Of a stretch of 23,223 nucleotides of DNA, positions 6,468 to 12,091 are shown one piece after another. Origin of the DNA: a virus; the IMG/VR virus record IMGVR_UViG_3300042882_000223, positions 1 through 23,223 of that record. One strand, 5' to 3'. The position numbers and the translations under genes are program-made. How positions within the stretch are numbered: position 1 is the first letter of the stretch; every line of letters begins with the position of its first letter. Under the pieces are notes generated by a model. It searched no databases, was not told the DNA's origin, and saw only the letters and a list, made by a program, of their open reading frames with translations.

Positions 6468-7436
6468 CTAAAATTTTAATTGCCAAACTTTTTCGTGTTG
6501 GCTTCCCTTGTATCGCATAGACGGTGCATCAAACCACAATGCAATCTCGCCTTCCCATTCACCATGACGCTGCTTGTCACATATCAACAAGCAATCAGGT
6601 GCATTTAAATCGTCCTCTTTTGCCTTGCCAGTTCTTACAGCCTTTTCTTTACGCTTATTACGCCAGACAGTCATAACATTATCTACCTGGTTGGTAATAT
6701 CTGCCGATCCAGCCACATCCATTTTATTAGGTGGGCTAAATTCGTCTTCGCCTTTACGGCTGTGAGCAATTAAATGCACATGGACATTCAAATCCCTAGC
6801 CGCTGCACATAGCTTATCCAAAAACTCTTTCTGTGCATTCATGTCATCGGACCTTACACCGCACTTCATTAAGCTGTCAATCACAAAATGCTGCACACCT
6901 AGCGTTTCAGCCACATAATACAAAACAGCAATTACACGCTCGCCGTTTACAGTCCCTTGCTGGTCGTACATATACAACCTGTTATCTAAAAATGTAAAGT
7001 ATTCGCCAATAAACTTCTCTGTCGGCTTCTCTGTGCCTGTGGCCTGTCTAGTCATACGCTGTAGGGTTGAGTATGGGTGCATCTCAAACGAAGCCACACA
7101 TACCTTAAAATTCTGCTGCACGATAGAATTGATCACTTGGCCCACTAGCTGACTCTTACCATGGCCATTGATACCGGACCACAGACTCACCTCACCTAAA
7201 CGCAACCTAAACTGGTCAAATGTCTTTTCCCAAGGCAACTTAACACCTTGCATCTGCTCATCTTTGTAAAAGTAGTCTATAACCTCGGCTTGGTACTGGC
7301 TTGCTGACTTAACATTTGCCTTGTCTTCTTCCCTGGCTTTCATAAAGCCCTCAAAATCAACCTTAGGCAACATCATGCTTGCTCGCTTGCGTCTAGCCTC
7401 GTCTAAAGCTGTAGCGCCTCTCTCTAGGTTACTCAT
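6468..7436 (-). CDS. Replicative DNA helicase, DnaB/T7 gp4 C-terminal type
   Basis: This 322-aa RecA-fold helicase shows Walker A GINGHGKS (residues 88-95) in the SLWSGINGHGKSQLV context, a Walker B-like strand HFVIDSLMKCG (about 183-193), and HVHLIAHSRKGEDE (219-232), the H3-type motif of DnaB-family hexameric helicases. SADITNQVDNVMTVWRNK near 244-261 and CLLICDKQRHGEWEGEIALW near the end match the DnaB C-terminal domain. The first 70 residues are helical, as in a linker, with no primase domain. It overlaps the primase zinc-finger gene by 8 nt, so helicase and primase functions that are fused in T7 gp4 are split here. Confidence 0.85.
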   Translation of the reverse strand: MSNLERGATALDEARRKRASMMLPKVDFEGFMKAREEDKANVKSASQYQAEVIDYFYKDEQMQGVKLPWEKTFDQFRLRLGEVSLWSGINGHGKSQLVGQVINSIVQQNFKVCVASFEMHPYSTLQRMTRQATGTEKPTEKFIGEYFTFLDNRLYMYDQQGTVNGERVIAVLYYVAETLGVQHFVIDSLMKCGVRSDDMNAQKEFLDKLCAAARDLNVHVHLIAHSRKGEDEFSPPNKMDVAGSADITNQVDNVMTVWRNKRKEKAVRTGKAKEDDLNAPDCLLICDKQRHGEWEGEIALWFDAPSMRYKGSQHEKVWQLKF

Positions 7437-7833
7437 AATCTACCGCCTCTCTAATTCGTTCGTAAGCTAACTGTAAACGCTGTAAGTCAGTTTCGTCAAG
7501 CGGTTTATTTTTCTTAAGCTCAAACGCAGCTAGGAGAACGATTTGCGACTCATACTTGATAGCCTCTAAAATGTCTGTAGCGTAAAACTTCTTCTTAACT
7601 GGTGCTTTGTGATGCACCTGCTCTGGAAACAAGTCGCCAATGTCAACACCTATCGCCCCAACAACATCAACAGCACTGCACCCTGCAAAGCAATGCAATA
7701 GTATGTGGCCGTCAGCTTCTTCTTTAATAGACAGGCTAGGGCTTCTATCATCATGTGCCGGGCAACAAGCAAGCCATGAGTTACGGCCGGTAGACTTTAC
7801 CTTGTTTAAACGGCCCAATAGATTGTTGATCAT
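7429..7833 (-). CDS. Primase-type CHC2 zinc-finger protein lacking a TOPRIM domain
   Basis: The 134-aa product carries a primase zinc finger: WLACCPAHDDRSPSLSIKEE (residues 20-39) and DGHILLHCFAGCSAVDVVGA (41-60), the C-P-x-H-D-D-x-x-PSLSI and LLHCFAGC pattern of phage and plasmid primases. After about residue 75 only a helical tail follows, so the catalytic TOPRIM region is absent. It may guide the helicase or a host primase to template, or pair with a separate catalytic subunit. It overlaps the DUF4373 stop upstream (ATGA) and the helicase downstream. Confidence 0.8.
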   Translation of the reverse strand: MINNLLGRLNKVKSTGRNSWLACCPAHDDRSPSLSIKEEADGHILLHCFAGCSAVDVVGAIGVDIGDLFPEQVHHKAPVKKKFYATDILEAIKYESQIVLLAAFELKKNKPLDETDLQRLQLAYERIREAVDYE

Positions 7834-8501
7834 ATGGCCCCCTCAAATACATCACCAGGATTAGGCGTTACATCAGCCACTCGCTTGATCCAGTTAAGCA
7901 TAAACTTGTTGTAGTCTGTTTTAAGCCTTTGGCTAGGCTTTTGCTTGATCCATGCACCGGCCTTATCAAACTCTTTCAAAATGTCCACATAAGGGAAGTC
8001 AACTTCAGCTTTCTCTAAAAAAGCCTGGTAATTAACCCATCCATAGCCTAATTCATAAGAAAGCTTATTGGTCGTGTCTTTTTTTCTTTTATCTTCTAAT
8101 CTATTCTCTTCTATTAGAACGGACATTGTCGGATTTTGTACCGAGAGTGTCGGGACATTGTCGGGAGTTTTCTTAACACTTTGGATTAACTTTTGCGTGT
8201 ATTCGTCTGTTCTAGTTGCCATTTTTAAACAACTTATTATGCCGTTAGTGTTTTCAAAAAGACCAATATCAACCATAAAAGTCATAATATGCTGCACTAA
8301 TTCAGCACTTAATTTAAAATCATCAGCGATTAATTCTGCATCGTGTTCTAGCTCAAATGTTAAATTATGCTTTTCTACATTACGAGCGATCAACTCTAAA
8401 CAATACCAATATATGCCGTAACCTTGTGCGCCATACTTTAATCTAAGTTTTTTAAGCTTTGCATCATTGCTTGCATCTGAATCATGCTTAAACCATTTCA
8501 T
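7830..8501 (-). CDS. DUF4373 (Lin1244/Lin1753-like) replication-associated protein
   Basis: The product is 223 aa from ATG 8501, which has GGAG 8 nt upstream. The N-terminus MKWFKHDSDASNDAKLKKLR, then LKYGAQGYGIYWYCLELIAR, is the signature of the DUF4373 family: WFKHD, D-x-K-L-x-x-L, KYG-x-x-GYG-x-YW. These are winged-helix DNA-binding N-termini found in phage replication-initiator-like proteins. A flexible middle (about residues 105-145) leads to a helical C-terminal part with FLEKAEVDFPYVDILKEF and FMLNWIKRV, which resembles helicase-loader or primosome tails. As first gene of the replication operon it probably recognises the origin. The frame is open upstream through the terminator hairpin to ATG 8576; see the findings. 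Confidence 0.8.
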   Translation of the reverse strand: MKWFKHDSDASNDAKLKKLRLKYGAQGYGIYWYCLELIARNVEKHNLTFELEHDAELIADDFKLSAELVQHIMTFMVDIGLFENTNGIISCLKMATRTDEYTQKLIQSVKKTPDNVPTLSVQNPTMSVLIEENRLEDKRKKDTTNKLSYELGYGWVNYQAFLEKAEVDFPYVDILKEFDKAGAWIKQKPSQRLKTDYNKFMLNWIKRVADVTPNPGDVFEGAI

Positions 8502-8512
8502 TTGTTTTCTCC

Positions 8513-8561
8513 AAAAAAAAGGGCTGCTACCTAGGTGGGACAAGCACCTAAATAACAACCC
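8513..8561 (-). terminator. Strong hairpin terminator/attenuator before the replication operon
   Basis: Minus-strand RNA folds into a 17-bp stem (8561-8545 with 8537-8521) closed by a 7-nt loop, CUUGUCC, and is followed at once by eight U (8520-8513). Four of the pairs are G-U, which on the plus strand become C-A mismatches, so the structure was kept as minus-strand RNA. The U-run abuts the GGAG of the DUF4373 gene. Expression of the operon therefore needs read-through or antitermination. Confidence 0.75.
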
Positions 8562-8625
8562 TGATACCAGAGGCATCAATAATCACGACTTCTTGTCCAA
8601 GCCATTATTCATACCACTAGCCAAC

Positions 8626-8654
8626 ATACTAGCATGGATGTTTTTTGTTTGCAA
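8626..8654 (-). promoter_or_regulatory. Candidate promoter of the replication operon
   Basis: On the minus strand, TTGCAA (8654-8649), a 17-nt spacer and TAGTAT (8631-8626) with a TGn extension (TGCTAGTAT). The -35 lies in a perfect 10-nt palindrome, GTTTGCAAAC (8647-8656), a possible operator. Start would be near 8619, giving a leader of about 100 nt ending at the hairpin terminator. The hexamers are only moderate matches. Confidence 0.4.
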
Positions 8655-8688
8655 ACTAAAAATAATTTAAAAATATGTTAAATAATGC

Positions 8689-8716
8689 TTGACAGGTTCC
8701 GAGAACGGTATAAAAT
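8689..8716 (+). promoter_or_regulatory. Early plus-strand promoter P1 with shared operator-like element
   Basis: TTGACA (8689-8694), a 16-nt spacer GGTTCCGAGAACGGTA and TAAAAT (8711-8716). The stretch TTGACAGGTTCCGAGAA is repeated exactly at the second plus promoter (12318-12334). GTTC-CGA-GAAC inside the spacer is a short palindrome. It drives the operon that starts at 8748; the first gene has GGAG before its ATG. Confidence 0.8.
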
Positions 8717-8747
8717 GTCTACATCAACAACGCAAACGGAGATTAAC

Positions 8748-9059
8748 ATGACTTACCAATTTGTAGAATGTGCAAAAGAATTAACACCAACACCAGTAAT
8801 TGTTACCAAAACAGTATTAGAAGTTAGCAACGAGCTAGATGAATTAACTAAACATAAAAACCCAGCTACTGATGAAGAATTTGGCACTCGTTTATGGCAT
8901 CTTTGCCACAACCTTGAACAAGACATTTGGAATGCTGATGTTTGTTTATACAATTATGCTAAAACAAATCATTCTTTTTACTTGCAAAATGCAATAGATC
9001 TAGTAAATCAAGGTAAAAAACACTTACAACAAATAAACGAGGTGCGTAATGCAAACTAA
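8748..9059 (+). CDS. Early protein of unknown function, 103 aa
   Basis: First gene after promoter P1. ATG 8748 has GGAG 8 nt upstream; an in-frame ATG before it would lie within the promoter. The product (MTYQFVECAKELTPTPVIVT...) looks helical, with VLEVSNELDELTKHKNPATD, a Trp/His-containing middle (GTRLWHLCHNLEQDIWNADV) and a helical C-terminus. There is no signal peptide or membrane segment. I do not recognise the family. Being first in an early operon suggests host takeover or regulation, without further support. Confidence 0.75.
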   Translation: MTYQFVECAKELTPTPVIVTKTVLEVSNELDELTKHKNPATDEEFGTRLWHLCHNLEQDIWNADVCLYNYAKTNHSFYLQNAIDLVNQGKKHLQQINEVRNAN

Positions 9060-9177
9060 TGACTTAAAAGACCCAAAGTTAGAACAAATTATTAAAGAAC
9101 TTCAAGCAATGCGTAAAGAGTTTGAAGAGTTAGAAACTAAATTAGCAAATCGTGAATTGGAGAATAAAAATGACTGA
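9049..9177 (+). CDS. Short coiled-coil protein, 42 aa
   Basis: ATG 9049 lies 11 nt inside the end of the previous gene, with GAGG 5-8 nt upstream. The product starts MQTNDLKDPKLEQIIKELQA and is almost entirely a charged helix (EQIIKELQAMRKEFEELETK) with heptad-like spacing of Leu, Ile and Phe. Its stop overlaps the next gene. Its function is unknown; a coiled-coil adaptor is possible. Confidence 0.6.
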   Translation: MQTNDLKDPKLEQIIKELQAMRKEFEELETKLANRELENKND

Positions 9178-9286
9178 TTACAAAAACTATAAACCTAAAA
9201 CAGACTTAACACCATGGATAGAAGGCATATGCTTTGTGTGTTTCGTTATATTGTTATCGTTTACTTACTTACTAATAGGAGCTTAA
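9170..9286 (+). CDS. Small membrane protein, 38 aa
   Basis: ATG 9170 has GGAG 8 nt upstream and overlaps the previous stop. The N-terminal half is polar (MTDYKNYKPKTDLTPWIEG), followed by one hydrophobic helix ICFVCFVILLSFTYLLIG and Ala. The layout suggests a single-pass inner-membrane protein with the N-terminus in the cytoplasm or periplasm. Small membrane proteins of this kind are common in phage early regions. Function unknown. Confidence 0.6.
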   Translation: MTDYKNYKPKTDLTPWIEGICFVCFVILLSFTYLLIGA

Positions 9287-9287
9287 T

Positions 9288-9482
9288 ATGACTTTTCCTA
9301 AAAATGTAGATTGGGAAGCCACAGAAGAAAAATACGAAAACGAGTTTTGGAGCTGGTGTTTAGAAAATGGCTACCATAACGAAGATTATGTATTAGACAA
9401 CTATGGCGATCTGTTTGAAAGTTTTGCAGACGGTTTTAACGAAGAGGACTTTGTATATGAGCCAGCAACAATACCAGGCTGA
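9288..9482 (+). CDS. Highly acidic small protein, 64 aa
   Basis: ATG 9288 has AGGAG 8 nt upstream and one base separates it from the previous stop. Of 64 residues about 17 are Asp or Glu and only two are Lys, and aromatic residues are frequent (WEATEEKYENEFWSWCLENG). Such strong negative charge in a tiny early phage protein is a trait of DNA mimics such as anti-restriction proteins, though many acidic proteins are not mimics. I do not recognise a family. Confidence 0.7.
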   Translation: MTFPKNVDWEATEEKYENEFWSWCLENGYHNEDYVLDNYGDLFESFADGFNEEDFVYEPATIPG

Positions 9483-9642
9483 AGTAATGGACGAATTAAT
9501 GCAACAAGAGTATAATTCCAATTTTGGAATAACAGGAGAATGTAGTGACGATTTACACAGTAGAAGAAATAGCGCAACAAATGGGCAAGTCTGGCAGATG
9601 GGTCAGGCAGCTTTGTATCAAGGGCAAGTTAAAAGCAATTAA
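9457..9642 (+). CDS. Possible 61-aa protein overlapping two other genes
   Basis: ATG 9457 has GAGGA upstream and opens a frame for MSQQQYQAEVMDELMQQEYN and a Gln/Asn-rich tail. It overlaps the previous gene by 26 nt and the HTH gene (9545) by 98 nt in another frame. The first 30 residues look more protein-like than the rest. The gene may be real only in its 5' part; the downstream overlap with a clear HTH makes the C-terminus doubtful. Confidence 0.4.
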   Translation: MSQQQYQAEVMDELMQQEYNSNFGITGECSDDLHSRRNSATNGQVWQMGQAALYQGQVKSN

Positions 9643-9682
9643 ACACGGCCATTCTTGGGTCATATTGGAGGCATGGAAATGA
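9545..9682 (+). CDS. Excisionase-like helix-turn-helix protein, 45 aa (GTG start)
   Basis: GTG 9545 has AGGAG 7 nt upstream. The product reads MTIYTVEEIAQQMGKSGRWV, then RQLCIKGKLKAIKHGHSWVI, ending LEAWK. This is the standard MerR/excisionase-type fold: TVEEIAQQMGKS as the turn, RWVRQLCIKGKLKAIK as recognition helix and wing, and the final HSWVI strand. Such proteins bend DNA in excision or act as small regulators. The stop overlaps the next ATG as ATGA (9679-9682), which supports the frame. It may bind the repeated element of promoters P1 and P2; that is a guess. Confidence 0.75.
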   Translation: MTIYTVEEIAQQMGKSGRWVRQLCIKGKLKAIKHGHSWVILEAWK

Positions 9683-9909
9683 TAACTCACCTAAACTTGG
9701 AAGACGGCGTTACCTTAGAAGTTGAATACGATTACGAGCAACCGACCTACGCTTACTTTGGCGATCTGGAAGCTTTAACAGAGCCTAAAGCAGAATCTAA
9801 AACAGTTTTGTATCTAGGCGTTGATGTATTGCCATTGATCCGGGCCTTAGGCTTGTATGAAGAGCTTAACTTGATCTTGGTAGCAAACATGGAGGCAATT
9901 GACGAATGA
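9679..9909 (+). CDS. Protein of unknown function, 76 aa
   Basis: ATG 9679 is preferred: GGAGG lies 7 nt upstream and it overlaps the HTH stop as ATGA. The product begins MITHLNLEDGVTLEVEYDYE and is acidic, with alternating strands and a hydrophobic C-terminal half (VLYLGVDVLPLIRALGLYEE). Its stop overlaps the start of the Sak3 gene by 4 nt, so it is co-translated with the recombination genes. No known motif was recognised. Confidence 0.7.
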   Translation: MITHLNLEDGVTLEVEYDYEQPTYAYFGDLEALTEPKAESKTVLYLGVDVLPLIRALGLYEELNLILVANMEAIDE

Positions 9910-10496
9910 ACTATTCTGAAATCAGAAAGGTGAATGTAAATGAGCATATTGAACAGAAAAATGGGCTTAACTACCTATCATGGGCATGGGCTGTTGACCA
10001 GCTGTTACAACTTGATCCTACCGCAACATGGTCTTTTGGGGAGCCAGCAAAGTTTGGTGAAACGCTCATGGTCTTTTGCACGGTTAAAGCTTTTGGCAAA
10101 GATATGTGCGCTCAACTACCTGTCATGGATTATCGCAACAAAGCTATCGCAAATCCTGATGCAATGTTTGTCAATACAGCGATGCAACGGTGTCTTGCCA
10201 AGGCTATTGCGTTACATGGTTTGGGGCTTTATATTTATACAGGTGAGGACCTTCCTCAGGAAGACACTACTGAAAAGCCTAAGACTTTAGAATTGAAGCA
10301 GCCTGAGTTTTCAAAAGAGGAAATGGACATCCTACACAGCCTAGCTGACGGTTTCGTTGCCTTTGTAGCTGAAGGCCAATTTGACGATGCTAAAATCACA
10401 TGGGACTCGCTTGATAACGAGCAAAAAACAGCTTTATGGTCGCTGTTAGACAGTAAAACCAGATCATCATTTAAGAAATATCAAAAAGGGAACTAA
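9906..10496 (+). CDS. Single-strand annealing protein, Sak3/DUF1071 family
   Basis: The 196-aa product shows the DUF1071 signature clearly: [20 protein letters not shown] near the start, then [20 protein letters not shown] and [20 protein letters not shown] followed by TGEDLP. This family (Sak3 of lactococcal phages) anneals complementary single strands during phage recombination and repair, like Red-beta and ERF. Residues from about 130 form an extra acidic helical tail ([20 protein letters not shown]) that could contact SSB or another partner. It lies one base before the SSB-like gene, so annealing protein and ssDNA binder are made together. Confidence 0.85.
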   Translation: MNYSEIRKVNVNEHIEQKNGLNYLSWAWAVDQLLQLDPTATWSFGEPAKFGETLMVFCTVKAFGKDMCAQLPVMDYRNKAIANPDAMFVNTAMQRCLAKAIALHGLGLYIYTGEDLPQEDTTEKPKTLELKQPEFSKEEMDILHSLADGFVAFVAEGQFDDAKITWDSLDNEQKTALWSLLDSKTRSSFKKYQKGN

Positions 10497-10497
10497 C

Positions 10498-10740
10498 ATG
10501 GCACAATACGAACAACGAGATAACAGCGGCAGTCTTTTTAAGAACAACCGCAAAGAAAAAGATACTCACCCAGACTATACCGGCAACTGCATGATCAATG
10601 GCAAAGAGATGCGTATGTCAGCCTGGTTAAAAGAAGGCAAGTCAGGCAAGTTCTTTAGCTTTTCATTTAGTGAGCCGTATGTTAGCGAGCCAGTTAAAAC
10701 TAACAAACCTGAAGACATTGAAAGTGACATTCCATTTTAA
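10498..10740 (+). CDS. Small SSB-like protein with acidic tail
   Basis: 80 aa. The segment [20 protein letters not shown], then [20 protein letters not shown] and [11 protein letters not shown], matches the half-length OB-like proteins that phages place beside recombination genes: S-G-x-L-F-x-N, DYTG, G-K-x-x-x-x-AW, KFFS-x-x-F. The last residues, DIESDIPF, copy the acidic D-D-I-P-F tip by which bacterial SSB recruits partners. It probably coats ssDNA and cooperates with the Sak3 protein one base upstream. It is much shorter than host SSB (about 175 aa). Confidence 0.75.
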   Translation: MAQYEQRDNSGSLFKNNRKEKDTHPDYTGNCMINGKEMRMSAWLKEGKSGKFFSFSFSEPYVSEPVKTNKPEDIESDIPF

Positions 10741-10743
10741 GAA

Positions 10744-10759
10744 AAGGGCGAAAGCCCTT
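10744..10759 (+). promoter_or_regulatory. Intercistronic hairpin with GAAA tetraloop
   Basis: AAGGGC (10744-10749), GAAA loop, GCCCTT (10754-10759), followed by CTAGGAGG, the ribosome site of the next gene. There is no T-run, so it is not a terminator. It may stabilise the upstream recombination mRNA or control entry to the next gene. Confidence 0.5.
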
Positions 10760-10771
10760 CTAGGAGGCAAT

Positions 10772-10954
10772 ATGTTAAATATCTTACCGTATTATCCATC
10801 AGTAGGCATGATTAATGATTTAAGACTACTTTCACCACCTCCAGAACACCTCGTAGAGGCACGTAGAGAGGCCGTAGAGCTAATAAAAATTAGAATTGAT
10901 AGTAAGTATCGTCTGCACCCACAAAACTTCGTTAAACACATCAAAATGAGGTAG
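10772..10954 (+). CDS. Protein of unknown function, 60 aa
   Basis: ATG 10772 has TAGGAGG 5 nt upstream, the strongest ribosome site in the operon, just after a small hairpin. The product reads MLNILPYYPSVGMINDLRLL and continues with SPPPEHLVEARREAVELIKI, a short proline-rich linker and a basic helix, ending in HPQNFVKHIKMR. No family recognised. Confidence 0.65.
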   Translation: MLNILPYYPSVGMINDLRLLSPPPEHLVEARREAVELIKIRIDSKYRLHPQNFVKHIKMR

Positions 10955-10956
10955 GT

Positions 10957-11166
10957 ATGAAAATACAAATGGATTTTGAGGATAACGACAATGTGCTGCT
11001 AGATATTAGGGAAGCTTTGTTTGTTACTTTGCTCAAGGCTGAATTAGCAGACAACAAAATGTATCTTGAAAGGTTTATTCATAAAGATGACCAGGCTGCA
11101 TATAAAGCAAACATCAAAGCTTGCAAAGTCTTGTTAAATTTTTATACGGTGCAGGAGCAAACCTAA
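10957..11166 (+). CDS. Protein of unknown function, 69 aa
   Basis: The product (MKIQMDFEDNDNVLLDIREA...) has a short acidic strand and then two helices, LFVTLLKAELADNKMYLERF and AAYKANIKACKVLLNFYTV. GAGG lies before ATG 10957 and its stop overlaps the next start as TAATG. Helical, soluble, no known motif. Similar small proteins sit in many phage early operons without known role. Confidence 0.65.
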   Translation: MKIQMDFEDNDNVLLDIREALFVTLLKAELADNKMYLERFIHKDDQAAYKANIKACKVLLNFYTVQEQT

Positions 11167-11336
11167 TGGATAAACTTGATAATAGGAATGTAGATAGCTT
11201 TGGGGAATCTGTCCGTAGGATAGTGTTAAGTTTGCCAAATACAACAACCAGTAACTTGGGCCAGTTGATTGAGAATGTATATTTGCGCTTTCAACGAGAA
11301 GCAGAACGAGATGCTAGGGAGGCTAGAAACAAATGA
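11166..11336 (+). CDS. Protein of unknown function, 56 aa
   Basis: ATG 11166 overlaps the previous stop (TAATG) and has AGGAG about 9 nt upstream. The product, MDKLDNRNVDSFGESVRRIV onward, is helical and ends in a highly charged Arg/Glu stretch (FQREAERDAREARNK). Its stop overlaps the next start by 4 nt. Not recognised. Confidence 0.65.
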   Translation: MDKLDNRNVDSFGESVRRIVLSLPNTTTSNLGQLIENVYLRFQREAERDAREARNK

Positions 11337-11551
11337 TTATTAATGTAAAACACATAAAAGAAAACGATGATGGCAGTGCTATCTGTGAAATAGACATGGA
11401 TGACAATGCTAAACGATGGTTAATTGAGCGAGGCTTTATTGCCGTGCTAACAGAGGCATTAAAGAAAGACCCAGCCTGGTGGACTGAAGAAGACGAAAAA
11501 CGCATGGATACAGTAGGTCAGAACGGCCCTACAGGAGAACACTATGAGTGA
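11333..11551 (+). CDS. Small conserved phage protein, 72 aa
   Basis: The product starts MIINVKHIKENDDGSAICEI and then DMDDNAKRWLIERGFIAVLT. A DDGSA-x-x-E-I/V-D-M-D strand pair followed by an L-I-E-x-GF-x-x-x-L helix is a pattern I associate with small uncharacterised phage proteins found near DUF3310 genes, as here. The tail KKDPAWWTEEDEKRMDTV is acidic. ATGA-type overlap with the previous gene and 8 nt overlap with the next one. Confidence 0.65.
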   Translation: MIINVKHIKENDDGSAICEIDMDDNAKRWLIERGFIAVLTEALKKDPAWWTEEDEKRMDTVGQNGPTGEHYE

Positions 11552-11828
11552 TGGTATCAGTGACGCAGCGTGGGAAAAGGTAATGGAGAAGGTTAGAGAG
11601 CGCTCTGACGGATCTTCTGCTGATTATTATAAACTCCCGAAATTAGCTAGTGAATTACAGGATTTAATTAGCGCAAAGAATATGAACGCTCAAATAGGTG
11701 AGATATTTAGGGAGTGTTACCGTTATGGCCAGGCATCACATTGTGATGAGGTGAGAGGCATCAAGAAGATTTTATTTTACGCTAACGCTGAATTGAAAAG
11801 GCTGCAAAATGTTACAGACTATAATTGA
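11544..11828 (+). CDS. DUF3310-like protein, 94 aa
   Basis: The core KLASELQDLISAKNMNAQIG, then EIFRECYRYGQASHCDEVRG and IKKILFYANAELKRL, follows the DUF3310 plan: a DLI helix, N-x-x-x-G-x-x-x-K/R-x-x-x-R-Y/W-x, then K-K-x-x-x-Y-x-x-x-E-L. DUF3310 proteins are widespread in phage early regions; some are fused to nucleotide kinases and a role in nucleotide metabolism is often assumed. The histidine and lysine spacing is imperfect, so this is a diverged member at best. ATG 11544 has AGGAG upstream. Confidence 0.6.
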   Translation: MSDGISDAAWEKVMEKVRERSDGSSADYYKLPKLASELQDLISAKNMNAQIGEIFRECYRYGQASHCDEVRGIKKILFYANAELKRLQNVTDYN

Positions 11829-11910
11829 GTATGTGCTGTGCTATTCAACAGCTTTTGGGCTGGGTCTAGCTTGTGGATTGTTTATTGCTTATAAAACAAG
11901 TAAGGCGTAG
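11809..11910 (+). CDS. Very small membrane protein, 33 aa
   Basis: ATG 11809 lies inside the end of the DUF3310-like gene (20-nt overlap) with a weak AAAGG upstream. The product is one hydrophobic helix, IIEYVLCYSTAFGLGLACGL followed by FIAY, with a short basic tail KTSKA, as expected of a single-pass inner-membrane peptide. It is the last gene of the first plus operon. Translation is plausible but unproven. Confidence 0.45.
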   Translation: MLQTIIEYVLCYSTAFGLGLACGLFIAYKTSKA

Positions 11911-12091
11911 ATTTGGTAGTTGTTACATGTAACGCAGAAAGCCGAAAAACTCGTTACTTACTACATCCTCTAATGTCGGCTTAACCGCCTATAAATATAT
12001 CACTTTTTTGAGTTTAATTATTTGCGTAAAAGTAAACTCATAATTTACAAATAAACAAAAATGTAAACCATGAGCTACATAATAACAAATC
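11911..12091 (+). other. Non-coding stretch with competing inverted repeats
   Basis: I see no gene here on either strand. GTTACATGTAAC (11922-11933) is a perfect 12-nt palindrome. GTAACG (11929-11934) can also pair with CGTTAC (11952-11957), and AAGCCGA (11939-11945) with TCGGCTT (11976-11982). These are alternative folds at the 3' end of the first plus operon. TGAGTTTA/TAAACTCA (12009-12016, 12033-12040) and TTTACA/TGTAAA (12044-12049, 12062-12067) are further inverted repeats. None is followed by a proper T-run, so the terminator of the operon is not obvious. Confidence 0.5.

Noticed and set aside
8068-8421. 117-aa plus-strand frame opposite the DUF4373 gene
   Set aside because: Fully antisense to a well-supported gene, no ribosome site, low-complexity Ser/Leu/Ile composition and no promoter; a shadow frame.
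8502-8579. DUF4373 gene starting at 8579 (TTG) or 8576 (ATG)
   Set aside because: No ribosome site there, and ATG 8501 has GGAG and gives the canonical WFKHD start; the extension is kept only as a leader-translation idea.
8685-8747. N-terminal extension of the first P1 gene from ATG 8685
   Set aside because: It would start upstream of the promoter -10; the strong GGAG before ATG 8748 decides the start.
12009-12040. TGAGTTTA/TAAACTCA inverted repeat as terminator of pqqA or of the plus operon
   Set aside because: The T-run lies on the wrong side: in the minus direction the stem is followed by A, and on plus no T-run follows the stem.
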